Shown here: positions 1 to 12,559 of the stretch, in pieces
Layout of the letters: every line of letters starts with the position of its first letter
How positions within the stretch are numbered: the first letter of the stretch is position 1
Assembly (NCBI GenBank): GCA_030562195.1
Contig: CM060201.1
Location: forward strand, 20,968,454-21,032,453
Direction of reading: 5' to 3'
Length of the DNA stretch: 64,000 nucleotides
DNA from: Nipponacmea schrenckii
Taxonomy: Eukaryota > Mollusca > Gastropoda > Lottiidae
Notes under the pieces: model-generated
The model's input: the letters and a program-made list of their open reading frames with translations, nothing else
Databases searched by the model: none
What the model was told of the DNA's origin: nothing
Made by a program: the position numbers and the translations under genes

Positions 1-394
1 GCAAATTCAAGATGCAAGCCTTTATTTGAAAAAATCAAGAATTCAAAATGGCCGACATGAGATCGCTCATCAATAGTAACAGACTTTCAAACTGTTAAGA
101 ACCTTGTCAGACCTCCATCTTTTTATCACGTCATAAATTCAATTTATCACGCTCTAGCCTGCCTTGATCTATTCAATATCTTCTGGTAAATTATCGAACT
201 GAGGTCTCATCGAAATCATTCACCATGTAAAATAAGATGGTAGAAGTTCCAATCTGTTCAATTTGATTCATCAGACTTCACATAGCAACCTTTATTATTG
301 ATTAATTTAGGTTTTCAAGGAAATTATCAAACTGAGGTCTCATCTAGCTTATACAGCCAGTGAAGTATGATATACAGTAATTGAAAAATGAACC

Positions 395-435
395 ACCATA
401 CGGCGCTGTAGGTTTGAATCTCGTTCAATTAAATT
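395..435 (+). repeat. Pol III B-box-like fragment
   Basis: AGGTTTGAATCTCG resembles the internal B box (GGTTCGAATC) of tRNA-derived SINEs. No A box or tRNA fold is visible, so it is at most a SINE head remnant. Confidence 0.25.
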
Positions 436-999
436 TATTGTCATAATAAACTTCAACCCTTTTTAACTAAAATTAAAATATTGATTTCATATCTACTGAA
501 TATCTAAGGTACTGAGAAAATAAACAATTGGTCAGTTACCAACAAAATAGTATTTTCAAAGCCATTTTTAGTCTCAAATTTTCCCCTACCCCCTCCCCCT
601 CTCTCTCTCAAAAGTCCCCACCCTCCTATCATTTTCATAACACATAGAAAATTGAGTAGATAATATTGTCATTGTAAAAACTACTGTACACCTGGCTTCT
701 CCCCAGGATATCACCTAACATGACCTTTATCTCTATGTTACTTTATACTTAAAGGGGTTGCTCAGCTATCAGTATACAATACAACTTCACTTCAATACAA
801 ACTTTAATCTCACCAGCTATAACCAATACTAGATGAATAAGTTACTATTTCAATGTATGAAATGAATTGATATGAAGTTTGAGGCCTAATTATCTGTAAT
901 TAAGATAAATTGACCAAAACAAGTTCCATTCAAGTGGTCATTCTACAGTATATAAACTATATTATACAACATATAAAGATGGACAAAACAGGAAACTTG

Positions 1000-1245
1000 A
1001 CCAGGATATTAGAGTTTTTAGAGGTGTTGCCTTGTGTTCAACAACAGTTGGAACTCTAAATAAAAGATACAGTCCATTGAAAACTTTACCAGGAGAGCAG
1101 AAACTTGCCTTTGTTTTTAGTTGTGTTCTTCAACAGTTGGTACTTTAAATACAAGATACAGACAATTGGAAACTTTACAAGGTGAGCAGAAAATTTCCTA
1201 TCCTGAGTTTGTAGTTGTTCTATTCAACAGGGTCAAATAAAAAAT
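1000..1245 (+). repeat. Degenerate ~90-bp tandem repeat
   Basis: CAACAGTTGG recurs at 1042 and 1131 and in altered form at 1225, with shared flanks (AACTTTACCAGG, AGATACAG). About 2.7 degenerate copies. Confidence 0.7.
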
Positions 1246-1254
1246 ATAGCATGG

Positions 1255-1310
1255 CCCATAATCATCAGCCTTATGAGGGCAGGAGTTCGAATCCTCCTGG
1301 AGGTCCAATT
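1255..1310 (+). repeat. tRNA-like 3' half, probable SINE head or tRNA pseudogene
   Basis: GGAGTTCGAATCCTCC is a good B box and T-arm match, with a stem AGGAG/CTCCT if the loop is eight nucleotides. It is followed by GGAGGTCC like a tRNA acceptor end. No convincing D arm or anticodon arm precedes it, so it is not called a functional tRNA. Confidence 0.35.
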
Positions 1311-2640
1311 CCTGTACCAGTGCTTATAATTATATGATTCTGCCCAGTGTAGGTTTAAACTCCTAACACCTACATCACATGTCTCTGTACATATCCAAAT
1401 TTTAATTCAATTTCTCAGATCTAGTAACAGCTGAGATGATCAACAGATGTTTTTGAAATTTTTATCAATTTGTTTCTAAAAATCTGCTTACAAACATAAA
1501 TTTCCGTTTTTTTTATTGGCATTTGAAATTTAAATCTCCAACAAACTCATTGATTTTATAACAAATTTCAATAACACCTTTTTTTAAAAGAACAATGATA
1601 AACAACAAATACTGGAACAATATCTATAACTTAAATTTTACCTGTACTTTATTAAATATTGACTATTTCAATCTTTTTTTATGAAAAAAGTTTCATTTTG
1701 TTATTTGACAACCCTTTAAGTAAAGGATAAACAACCTTGACCAAATATTGAACGACATTTTTTATAAAATTCTCGCTTGATTTATCAAACAAGTTCCATT
1801 TTGTAATTTGACAAGCCTTAAGGTAATGACCATTATTGAAAGAATGAGAAATATCTTAACAGAACTTTAAAAATATTCCAACTTCCAAGTGCAATCTTTG
1901 GTCACTTTTTTAACAGCGAAAAAAAAATTATTATTGCATTGTAGAAATAAGGCATCATTTTCTTTAAAAATATAAAATGGTTCAGAATTGTGAAAATTTA
2001 AAAAAAAAACTAAAAAATTTAAACATTAAAAGTGTTTATAAAAATATACATCAACTTCAAAATATTAACTAAAAACCAATTTTTCTTTTTCTCTTTTTTA
2101 TTTACCACAAAAATAGATGTTTTCTCTCTCAAAGGTAATTTAGTTCCAAGTCTCTTGGAAGATAAAAAGCCAAAAAAAAAACGAGAAGAAATATGTCTTC
2201 TTTCTTGGCAATTTGACTTTAAAGATGAAAGTTCGATAAAAAAAAGTGTCAATGGCCACGTTTGAAAGTGTTCAATTATCTTTTCCTTTTAAGATGGCTC
2301 AGCGATTATCGATCAAAGAATTATCAAGATAAAAAAACCATGTTACTTGTCTAAAAACTCAAACTTCTGCATTTTTCATTACTGGCAGTTCAAGTCAAAA
2401 TCAATTTTTGTTACGTTTTTTTTTCGTGCGTTGTCTGAAGAACGAATGACTTTCAAAAAAGGTTGAGAGTTTGTTTTCGGAATGGATCTTGACTTGCAGG
2501 AACCGACATCAAAGGTATTTTCAGTAACTGCTGACTCTAAGAGAGGCCAAAGTAATATGGAGTAAGATCAGCTTATAGCAAATATCTTTGGATTGCAAAG
2601 GGCTAGATCTATATTTCCATTTAAAAATTGCAATTTTGGG

Positions 2641-2755
2641 CTTTTGGGTGAGGCCAGATCTAGTTTTTGGGTGAGGCCAGATCTAGTTTTTGGGTGAGGC
2701 CAGATCTAGTTTTTGGGTGAGGCCAGATCTAGTTTTTGGGTGAGGCCAGATCTAG
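2641..2755 (+). repeat. 23-bp minisatellite, 5 copies
   Basis: Five near-identical copies of a 23-bp unit containing GGGTGAGGCCAGATCTAG. Confidence 0.95.
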
Positions 2756-4224
2756 TTTTCTTTGAAACTGATGACTTATCAAATTTAGAGAAATTTATAA
2801 ACAGGATCCAAATTCCTGCTAGTTTACACAATGTCAATTTCTTACACTTGAAAAATTCTCCATTGTTTTATCTTGGTCTAAAATCAAATTACGCCATATT
2901 TCTATTAAATTAGGATTCAATTTTTATTTTTAAAGATTAAATTTATACGAGATTTCTATCTACAATTTAAACATACTTGAACTTTTCTTATTATTTATAA
3001 ATATCACCTACATGCTGAAGGAATTAGGAATTATTTTTTATAAAATTTAAACTATATTGCGTAAATTGATCAAAATCTAATTAAATTATTTTAAAATAAT
3101 TGATAATTGTTTTCAATAAAGAAGTCATAATTTAATTAGTAATTTTTGATTAACTTTAATTTATAATTTTTTTAATAAATTTTACAATTAAATAGAATTT
3201 TCACAATTTTAGACTTCATTGAAATAACGCAATTTATAGAATACTTTTCACCTAAACTCTCAGAATAGGCTCCGGTCTCAATTTAGAAAGGGATGTTGAT
3301 ATGTCTATATCTAACAGTCATGTCTGATTAGACCTCCAAAATGACTGACTGCATTTTTAATCTTTAGGGCATTTTCATTATTAATGCGCCTACTTTTCAA
3401 AATTTTGATAAATGTGCGATGAAAAAAAATCTTGGTCTATTTGTTAAAATGTCCGGTAGGGAACTTCTAAAATAAACGTCTGGTTTCCATACCTACAAAA
3501 CACGGTGTAGTGGACTTAGTTTCTAAGGGGTTAATAGGACCACGTCAAAACACCAATGCTGTTCAAACTCTATCAATAATATCCTTGAATCCCTGGGCCA
3601 GCCTAATTACTTCTTCATCATCATTCCACACGTTTAACTTCACCGTAAATGTTTTGTTAAGAAATGGACCAAATCATCAAAACCATTAGCAATGTCCGAA
3701 GCAATTATCTTCGGTATAATTCAATATGGCAGCCATGTTTGTAGATTACAAACCGTGACAGATAGCATTATAGTAATTTTCCGACCAATCACTCGTCAGG
3801 ATTCCCTCGAGACAAAACGCTACGAGGTGAAGTTAAAAAAGGGGGGTAATTATAAAGTGAGTTTATTCAAGGGGTATAATTAGGGCTTTGTAGGATTCAA
3901 AGGGGGATAATTATGAAGTTAGACGAAGGGTGACTAGCGTCTATTTCATCATGTATCAATATCAAGACGTTAATCAGGACAAGAGTTACAGTCCCTGATC
4001 AAGTATAAATATAGTAATTAGTTGGCAACAGATTCGCCTCAGATCATGTATCCACCAATTACCTGTCATAAGACGAAGAAAACGGCCAATTTTCTTCGCT
4101 GTTAGTCGATCTTTTCTTATGATAAATGATTAGATAATGGTAGAGTGGATGCTGGGTAATTTTAGAGCTGGAATATAATTGGTTACCAGCTAACCAGCAT
4201 GCTTCGTTGTTTTCTTCACTGTTT

Positions 4225-4480
4225 ATATTACACAGGGTTCAAACATTACACAGGATTCCAAAGTTAAAAACACAAACATATCACAAACATTACACAGGAT
4301 TCAAAACATTACACAAACATTACACAGGATTCAAACATTATACAAACATTACACAGGATTCAAACATTACACAAACGTTAAATAGGGTTCAAAACATTAC
4401 ATAGGTTTAAAAAGTTAAAAAAACAAACATTACACAAATATTACACAAACATTATACAAACATTACACATGTTCAAAACA
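4225..4480 (+). repeat. Irregular ACATTACACAGGATTCAAA repeat
   Basis: About twelve copies of an 18-28 bp motif built from ACATTACACA and GGATTCAAA with variable spacing. The open frame across it is a repeat artefact. Confidence 0.85.
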
Positions 4481-5439
4481 TTACATTTGTACTATCTTCA
4501 TACATTAAAAACAACCATAACTTGGGGCAATTGAAACGTAAATTCATTTGGAACCAAGATTACTTTTTTTTTTATGACATTTGATTACAAAATTATGAAA
4601 AAATACAAATTTATTTACTAAAGGTTTCTGTATTTCCAAAATGGAATTATTTTCCAAGTTAGAATGAATTCTCTAATTTTAGGTTGGTACCAATAAATAA
4701 TTCATTTTAAAATCTGTAAAATATTTGCCTAATAGGTCTCAGAATCTTTCACTTCGAGGCCAGGCTTACAACAAACAGATGTCAGATGGTCTTAATGGGT
4801 TTTTTTTAATCCATTTCTCTAATCCATCTTAATCCATCGTAATCTTTTTATTTGTTCAAATAAACAGAAAGAAATATGTCTTATTATATTCTAATCCAAT
4901 CAAAAAGAGAAAAAGTTATTCATAGTTGACAAGTTGTCGATTGAAAGTCCAATGAATACTGCGTTAAATTTTTTTATAAAAAGCCACGATTTGAAGCAGA
5001 TGTTATTGATAACATGTCCTTAATCTGCTTAAAGTTTGATACAGGTTTTTTTTTCTTCGGGGAAATTGATCGAAAAAACTATAAACAAGATGTTCAGACG
5101 ATGAAAAGTCAAGACCGTATTTGTAAAAAGACAAGTTCTCTGTAGCGTCTAAAATTATAAAATGGATTCATCTACACCCAAGATGATTTCTCTTTGACAA
5201 TAATACAAAAGAATCACTCAATGGGTGAAAAAAATAAATTTAAGAATAAAATCTTCAATGGCTGTGATTATCTTTTGAAGTCCTCAGGGAGCAAATTACT
5301 CTGTACCTTTCAATAGGCTCAGTAGACTTCATTATCAAGTTTTATTTGTTAAACTGTGTTTTATTGAAACGAGGCTGGATGTCGTGCCCTAGGGTCACAA
5401 TCTGAACCGTTTGGAGTCTCTTTTAGACAAATTACTAGA

Positions 5440-6040
5440 CTGCGTTCAGGCCAGGACTGTAAATTACCACTTCAGCTCGATTGGCGGCCATTAAAGAAGC
5501 TGATTATAGGATTATGGGAAATCTGACCTTGAGGGCACGCAACGTGAATGAGTCAATTAGTTGTTGCCCCTGTACTACGAGGCGCGAGACATCAATGATC
5601 TCAAGATGGTTGAAAATTGTCCCCAGGGGGAAGAGATAGCGATGGTTACGAATCTAATTGTAAAGAAAAGTAAAGATTTGAATTACGTTACCCTGTTATT
5701 CAGGTCTAATCACAATCCCAAGAGGCCGACATCAAATTCAAAGGAAATTGTATTTTGTGGCAGAATTAAAGTGTTATAGTTATTGATTACTCAGCCTGCG
5801 GAGAGCAGAGAGCGGCAAAGAAAATTACATCTTGGTTTTACACCAGTTAATGTTGTTTTCATGCAAACAGCTCGACTTTATCGCGATCCTCTGACCTCAA
5901 TTATTATGTCTCAGTCTCAGGAGTCAGAACAGAGTATGAATATCGACTTCCGTGTTAATGAGATTGGGCACTGCAATAAATTCTCCATCACTCCCGAGAG
6001 GCGAGCGTTAAAACCGTAAATCAACTTTCGTCTAATCAAC
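5440..6040. promoter_or_regulatory. Low-repeat, GC-richer intronic island
   Basis: About 600 bp free of minisatellites and richer in G, C and CpG than its surroundings. It has homeodomain-type AT cores (GTCAATTAG, TCAATTATTATG) and an octamer-like ATGCAAAC near 5862. Short open frames on the plus strand lack any splice or domain support. Candidate intronic enhancer; conservation cannot be tested here. Confidence 0.22.
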
Positions 6041-6939
6041 CTTGGTCCAATACAATGGATTTAGAATCTTTACTGCTTCTGACTTTAAGAGCAAATCAAA
6101 TTCTAATATTTATCCGGATATTTTAACTCTACCCTGGGAATTCATTCTGCACCAGAATTCTGCAAAAACTTGTCGTGTTGACGTTAATTCGGTGATAATT
6201 TACTAGACGAATCATTTGTCAGATCAATCCTCACACTTCCAAACGCTAAAAGCCATCAAGACCGTCAAACCTTTTTACAACGTTTGCACGAAATTCCATG
6301 ATTATTTTATGGCTTTTTTACACTATTCAACATTTCTACCTCAATCACTGAAGAGTTCCAATTTTTTCCCATCATGCAATTAGATCAATGACTTCTAAAA
6401 ATAGATTTTTCTTCATCTACACTTTTAACAACCTTAATTTTTTGTCTAAAAAGAAAATAGTTTTCTGAATTGGATTTTCTGGTAATTTGTAACGAAATGT
6501 TTTAGTTTTTTTCCCACAAACTAAGTTATGTCTTTCTTTTAAAACATGAAAGGGAAAGCAAATTAAATGTAAACTTACTATTTTAGGGAGAAAAAACAAT
6601 GAAGAAGACTTTAAAAGACGAGTTTTAAAGAAAATGGCAATTTCAATAGGGTTAAAAGTAAACATTTTAGAAAATGTCTTGGCAATATGTTTTCTTAATT
6701 CCTAAATTATTTAACCCCAGACCTGAAGTGAAACCTGGGAAAACAATTCCTGCTAGGACACCTATAAAATTATTTTACAAGAATCCACAAGTATTCAGTC
6801 AATATATTGTATATTTGTTCATTAATAAAAGACAGTTATTGGTAATACCAACATGATACACAATAATCTTCATATGTTTCAGTAAAACCATAGGACATAA
6901 AATCAAGCTAACTACAAATATCTACGATATTCAAAAAAA

Positions 6940-7658
6940 ACATCAAGTCCCTGTGTTACTGAGCCAACTAGAAATATCTATTCTGCATCAAAACATCAAG
7001 TCCCTGTGTTACTGAGCCATCAAAAATCAAGTCCCTGTGTAACTAAGCCATCAAACATCAAGTCCCTGTGTTACTGATCCATCAAAAAACAAGTCCCTGT
7101 GTAACTAAGCCATATAGCATCAAGTCCCTGTGTTACTGATCCATCAAACAAGTCCCTCTGTTACTGAGCCATCAAACATCAAGTCCCTGTGTTACTGAGC
7201 CATTAAACATCAAGTCCCTGTGTTACTGAGCCATCAAACAAGTCCCTCTGTTACTGAGCCATCAAACATCAAGTCCCTGTGTAACTAAGCCATCAAACAT
7301 CAAGTCCCTGTGTTACTGAGCCATCAAACATCAAGTCCCTGTGTTACTGAGCCATCAAACATCCAGTCCCATCAAGTCCCTGTGTTACGGAGCCATCAAA
7401 CATCAAGTCGCTGTGTAACTAAGCCATCTAACATCAAGTCCCTGTGTAACTGAGCCATCAAACATCAAGTCCCATCAAGTCCCTGTCTTACTGAGCCATC
7501 AAACATCAAGTCCCATCAAGTCCCTGTGTTACTGAGCCATTAAACGTCAAGTCCCATCAAGTTACTGAGCCAACTAGAAATATCTATTCTGCATCACAAC
7601 ATCAAGCCCCTGTGTTACTGAGCCAACTAGAAATATCTATTCTGCACCACAACATCAA
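6940..7658 (+). repeat. 31-bp minisatellite (CATCAAGTCCCTGTGTTACT)
   Basis: About 22 copies of a 31-bp unit, CATCAAGTCCCTGTGTTACT plus GAGCCATCAAA. The array is bracketed at both ends by a variant unit ending in AACTAGAAATATCTATTCTG. Several copies carry 10-bp internal duplications (CCCATCAAGT). Confidence 0.93.
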
Positions 7659-8094
7659 ATATTATCATATTCTCATGTTGACATAATTCTATCATTTTTT
7701 ATCACCTTTTATGGTTTTTGTCGCTGTCTTTGAGGCCGTGTTTGTTCAACTAAAATGATACACAAAGTCGAACATACTCAGAGACTGGGACGAAAACAAC
7801 GCAACCGTACTTAACAAAGACTCGAGTCTAGTAAAATATTATTATAATCTGGCGTAAAAACATTATTATAAATTTAATGGATGCTCCGTGAAGTACATTA
7901 TCAACAACATTTTAGATTAATAACTAAATATGGTATAAAAAAAACTTGACATAAAAGCTGAACTCAAGTAGGTTTTTATTTCTCCATTTTTTATCATTAA
8001 ATGTATTTTTGAGTACTTTTATATTTTTTTAATTTAGTGATAGATCAAGAGGATTGAAAGACAACATCAGACGGCAGTTAATTTCTAAATACAC

Positions 8095-8260
8095 CGTGGA
8101 TCTATAACACAATCAGTTGGTATTAAAATAACATCATTTGATTGGTTATGTTGAGCTCATGATGGTTGTGGGTTCCGATCTTGATCAGAGTGAAAAAATT
8201 TGATGACCTTGAATAAGTTATCTTCACTCATAATTCAAGTCGGCCCAGATTTATTCTAAA
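8095..8260 (+). repeat. SINE head fragment
   Basis: GTGGGTTCCGATCTTGATC (B-box-like) leads into GATGACCTTGAATAAGTTAT, TCTTCACTCATAATTC and CGGCCCAG. The same order, on the opposite strand, occurs at 37040-37150 and 49980-50060, which defines a dispersed tRNA-derived SINE family. This copy lacks the GGACCAGCTGG tail. Confidence 0.6.
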
Positions 8261-9659
8261 ATTTTTTATTTTTGTAGATACATATACCAAACACTTCAGA
8301 GGCTCAATTCAGACATAAATGGCAAATATATCAAAATCAAAAACCCTTACTTCACAACCCATTAAAAAGGTGTAAAAATTGATGACTTAAGTAAGGGGTA
8401 TTTCACACAAGTCCACTAAAAACATTGAAAAAGAATGACCCATTGACCCACACCTTCTGTTAAATACCTGTTAAATATCACAGTGTGGTCACATCTTTTA
8501 TATTTTAAGAACCTATTCTATTTAAGGTGAGATAGAAAGGTCACAAAAGGTCACCAGTGTATCTAGGGTCAGGTTGGTGGTAATTATTGCCTGAACTCGA
8601 TATTAACACCCCTTTTTAAAAAATTTTTGACACCCTGAGGAAATCATCATATATAGATATATATGGTGTTTATTAATGGTGAATTTTAAACTTACAAGAA
8701 ACAGAACTGTATTTAACGCAAAATTACGTCTCATAAAGTACTGGGTAATCAATAAAGATGACATTCGTCTCAAAAATATTTTTTTCATAATTTCGTAAAA
8801 TATAATGAAGACTATCCAAAAAAACGTGAAATCAAAATTCAAAATTACTCAAATTTTTGACATTCTTTTTTCTTAAAATGTCATTTCACAAACTTTAAAA
8901 GGCAAACAAATTTAACGAAATGAGAAAAAACAGACTTCAAAAAGATTCTTGTCTTTGTTGCCAATATGAAATTGATTGTTACGTTGAAAAAAAGAAAATG
9001 TCATATTCTCGTAACATGCAATCAAATAATCCATGTTTTTTTTAAAGAGAAGTTGAAAAAGGAGGTTTGTGAACTAATGGGCTGTCAGCCTTGTCCATGT
9101 TCGTTGGTTTTAATAAGCCACTGTTTATTCATGAAGTACATGCCATGGATCATTATATTCTGATGATTTAAAGAAGAACCATTTTCAAAAAAAACTCTCA
9201 GATCAAGTTTTGCAATTTACAAAGTGAGGTACATGCAATGTATTTTATAGTATTGCCCTAACTACAGACATAGTACACACAGACCTGTGGGGGGAGGGGG
9301 GCCTAAGAAATATTTTGCCTCTCTACCCCCTCCTTAAAATTTTTGGCCCGTCTTAAATTTTTTTACCCTGATACCCTAGGCTACCTATGGGCCTGCATGT
9401 AAAGTGGGTTACACAACCTAGCAACAGTGAGGTAAATATGGAGTCAAAAGTTCAAAAAGTTCAAAATATTAACATAAAATTACAATATGGTGAGGCACGA
9501 GCAAAGTTTTTTTTTGAAAATAATTAATGTAAATTAACAAAAATTGTGAAATATCCATGTTAAGTTAAACAACAAGATAATAATTTGTGGATGAAGTGGA
9601 GCTACATGGTGAAAGTGTGTCAGCTGACAGATCTGTTGCTACGTAAAGTGTCAAGTAGG

Positions 9660-10500
9660 ATAACTCTCATGATAAAGGAGGCAGACGGACTTCACACTGA
9701 GTATAATAGCAGTGAGATAATTATGATGTCATCGGCAATATCAATCAAAATCAACCCTGCGTAAAATTGAATGATGGCTACATCGTTTAAACAGCATACG
9801 AGAGATGTGAAACAGACAGATCAGACTTCTGCTCGTATAAAAATCTATGTCAATCAAATAAAAACCCGTGTACTGAATTTAATTGAAAGTTTAAGACACG
9901 ACAAAAGATGTATCAAATTAAAATGGCATTCCCAGGGTAGAAAGAAAACAGTTTCTGTTGGATGAATACATCTCACGCTATGCGAGTCCTGACCTCCGTA
10001 TTGTACTCCTCTCCTATTCTCTACTTAAAGTCTAATTTACGACCCTTTGTACTCCAGGAGGTGAATGAATACGTGTGTAAGTATACAAATAGTCCCATTT
10101 GTGAAAAGATGAAAGAAATAATCTTACCTTGTCGTCTCCACTCTCGCTATCACACTGTAAAATATAGACAAAGATCATTAATATTCATGAGAGGATGTAA
10201 ACAGGCCATTGCATGCTGGGTAATAGGAGGAATATTGATCTGGCACTACAGAGAATAAAGAAAAGTGACGACTGCTTGTGGTTTTCATGTCTGAAGTGCC
10301 AGAGTGAAGATGGAAAGAATCGGGTCACTAGGGCAACAAGTTTTCCCATTCCTCCAAGGTGTTCTGTCCTTAATTTATACGACAAGCTGTTTCCTACCAT
10401 GGATTAAATTAACGAACGGTCATGTGAATATAAATTATCTTTGTGCATACTGTCATGTTGACATCAAAGGGAATGTTCATGACATGTGACCTGAGGCATG
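9660..10500. promoter_or_regulatory. Low-repeat island around the 27-nt exon
   Basis: The 27-nt microexon is embedded in ~800 bp with more G and C and no tandem repeats. Just upstream of it in gene sense are a perfect forkhead core TGTAAACA (10196-10203), ATTAATATTCATGAG (about 10178-10192) and a GCATGC (about 10211) that gives an RBFOX-type GCATG on the gene-sense strand. The pattern fits a constrained splicing or enhancer region; the motifs alone are weak evidence. Confidence 0.3.
10128..10154 (-). CDS. AUTS2: AUTS2-family gene, 27-nt microexon CDSESGDDK
   Basis: Exon of 27 bp with acceptor GTCTATATTTTACAG (AG at 10156-10155) and donor AAG|GTAAGA (GT at 10127-10126). In phase 0 it encodes CDSESGDDK, matching vertebrate CDSDSD followed by acidic residues. 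It is an acidic, casein-kinase-2-like patch; CK2 is a known partner of the AUTS2-PRC1.5 complex, so phosphorylation here is a reasonable but untested idea. The exon lies inside an unusually repeat-free, GC-richer island (9660-10500) that may hold splicing or transcriptional control elements. The next exon, expected to begin with a residue run like ASDASSE, was not found between 1 and 10127. Confidence 0.8.
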
Positions 10501-11054
10501 CGTTGATAATTAGATGGGGCTAAATAGATAATGCACGGTAGAATTCAAGTTTTTTATTTAATACTTGTCGACTTATCACAAAATATTCTGGATAAGACTT
10601 TGTAAAAAATAATAATTATGTATGTGTATCAGAGACACTGACGACTGATTGAAAATTAGACTGATGTAAATTAATGATATCAAAAAAATAATTCAGAAAA
10701 CCTCTTTTTTACAATATTTTTAAGGTCAATGAGTTTGAATTAGTAACTAGGATACCTAATTATAATTTAAAAATTAAATTTCAAACCAGCTGATACAAGT
10801 TTAAGTAGAAATAGTATAAGTTTAATTATTAATTGCTTTGATGAGCCGAATTTAATTAAGTGAGATAAATTTTTAAATCAAAAAGATTGATATTTTTTTT
10901 TCGCTAGAATGATTCCAGTCAATATTCAAACGACAACAGATGTTATATTGATTTACTTCATTTTAAATAATTTACTATTATCTTTCACATCAAATAGATT
11001 GAATACAGGAGATCTAGCTTTTGTATATGTATAAACCTTTTATAAAAAGTCTTG

Positions 11055-11330
11055 TTCACCTGTTGACGACAGTGTAATTGTTGTGAAACGTTGTGTATTA
11101 TTGTATTAAATTGAGGAGTAGTATTCACCTGATGACGACAGTGTAATTGTTGTGAAACGTTGTGTATTATTGTATTAAATTGAGGAGTAGTATTCACCTG
11201 ATGACGACAGTGTAATTGTTGAAACGTTGTGTATTATTGTATTAAATTGAGGAGTAGTATTCACCTGATGACGACAGTGTAATTGTTGTGAAACGTTGTG
11301 TATTATTGTATTAAATTGAGGAGTAGTATA
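11055..11330 (+). repeat. 69-bp tandem repeat, 4 copies
   Basis: Four copies of a 69-bp unit starting TTCACCTGATGACGACAGTG and ending GAGGAGTAGTA; starts at 11055, 11124, 11193 and 11260. The third unit is shortened by two bases. Confidence 0.93.
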
Positions 11331-11393
11331 CCATAAAAACTGTGTTCATTATTCATTTGTATGTGTTATGAGACAAATTATATAGCTTTTGAT

Positions 11394-11860
11394 TTTAGAG
11401 AGTCTACATAGCTAATAATGTTTATTTGGTTTTTAGGTTTTTTTCAACTTGGATTCCTTTTCAGATAATCCACATAGTTAATAATGTTTGTTTGGTACTT
11501 GGGTTTGTCAACTTGGCATCTTTCAGAGAGTCCACATAGCTAATAATGTTTGTTTGGTACTTGGGTTTGTCAACTTGGCATCCCTTTCAGAGAGTCCACA
11601 TAGCTAATAATGTTTGTTTGGTACTTGGGTTTGTCAACTTGGCATCTTTCAGAGAGTCCACATAGCTAATAATGTTTGTTTGGTATTTAGGTTTGTCAAC
11701 TTGGCATCTTTCAGAGAGTCCACATAGCTAATAATGTTTGTTTGGTACTTGGGTTTGTCAACTCTACATCCCTTTCAGAGAGTCCACATAGCTAATAATG
11801 TTTGTTTGGTATTTGGGTTTGTCAACTTGGCATCTTTCAGAGAGTCCACATAGTTATTAC
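11394..11860 (+). repeat. 64-bp minisatellite family, array 1
   Basis: Seven to eight copies of a ~62-64-bp unit with AGAGTCCACATAGCTAATAA, then TGTTTGTTTGGTACTTGGGT, then TTGTCAACTTGGCATC. Same family as 13640-15680 and, inverted, 30893-31093. Confidence 0.93.
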
Positions 11861-12559
11861 TAAAGATACCTACAACTTGATACCAGCTGATGTAATAATA
11901 TTATTTTGGTATTTTTATTTTGAAGCTGATTTCGTGTCGTCCGTTGAAATCAGTCAGTCGGTGTTAAAACGGATCAATGAAGTGTTAAATTCGCTACTGA
12001 CCTCTCAAGGTCATCCACGTTATTGATCACCTCCTAACTGTCTATAACACACTGTTATTAGCCAATCAAATACAAGTTAAGATACTATTATTAACCAATA
12101 AAACAATGTGTTAGAATATTAAACCACAGGATGAAAAGAAAATGACCCCAAGGTGAAAATCAGCCATAATCACCAAGATGGCCGACGCAATTTATCTCAA
12201 TTACAACATAATGGCTACTTTCTAATGGAGCAGACACACTTCTAAATATGGTCAACAAATGCCCCAAGGCACTTTAACACTTTAACTACCTTTCAATATG
12301 GTCGTCCCAAGCCCCTTAGGGCAATGGCATTATGGGGAATCTTGTTGATTGTTTTTCGAAGGTCTTCTAAAGAGGGTTTGTATAAAGGGGAAACTTCAAA
12401 CTTTAAGTCCCGTTTATAAAGATTAAGTCCCGTTTATTTCAGAGTAGACTAAATTTCAAAAGTTATTTTGATAAAATTTTGATCTTCACTTCTCTTTGAA
12501 AGACTTTTGGTCCGTTTGTTGGTTTGTAATGAGAAACTATAAATGTTCCAGACACACAA

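Larger units (their letters stand above)
1..10127 (-). other. Intron after the 27-nt exon (partial)
   Basis: Intron of the AUTS2-family gene running off the left edge. Repeats at 1000-1245, 2641-2755, 4225-4480 and 6940-7658 and B-box-like fragments near 415, 1285 and 8200 are listed separately. The stretches 1-390, 440-990, 1400-2630 and 2760-4200 are AT-rich, non-repetitive and without convincing exons. The stretch 4480-5430 has homopolymer runs and nothing else recognised. 6040-6930 and 7660-9650 hold only short shadow ORFs. Confidence 0.7.

Noticed and set aside
1255..1310. Functional tRNA gene
   Set aside because: Good T-arm, but no foldable D and anticodon arms and no U at the position before a plausible anticodon.
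3692..3883. 63-codon plus-strand ATG frame ending near GTGAGT
   Set aside because: Unrecognised peptide, weak junction and no acceptor; the GGGGTAATTA motifs around it look repetitive.
5561..6019. Two consecutive plus-strand frames of 72 and 78 codons
   Set aside because: No good splice sites or start context and no domain; treated as unique, possibly regulatory sequence.
10059..10077. Plus-strand 19-nt exon-like segment with donor GTAAGTAT
   Set aside because: Wrong strand for the gene, not a multiple of three and no partner exons.
9962..10258. 98-codon plus-strand ATG frame
   Set aside because: It lies antisense across the 27-nt exon and its splice sites, and the peptide has no recognisable feature.
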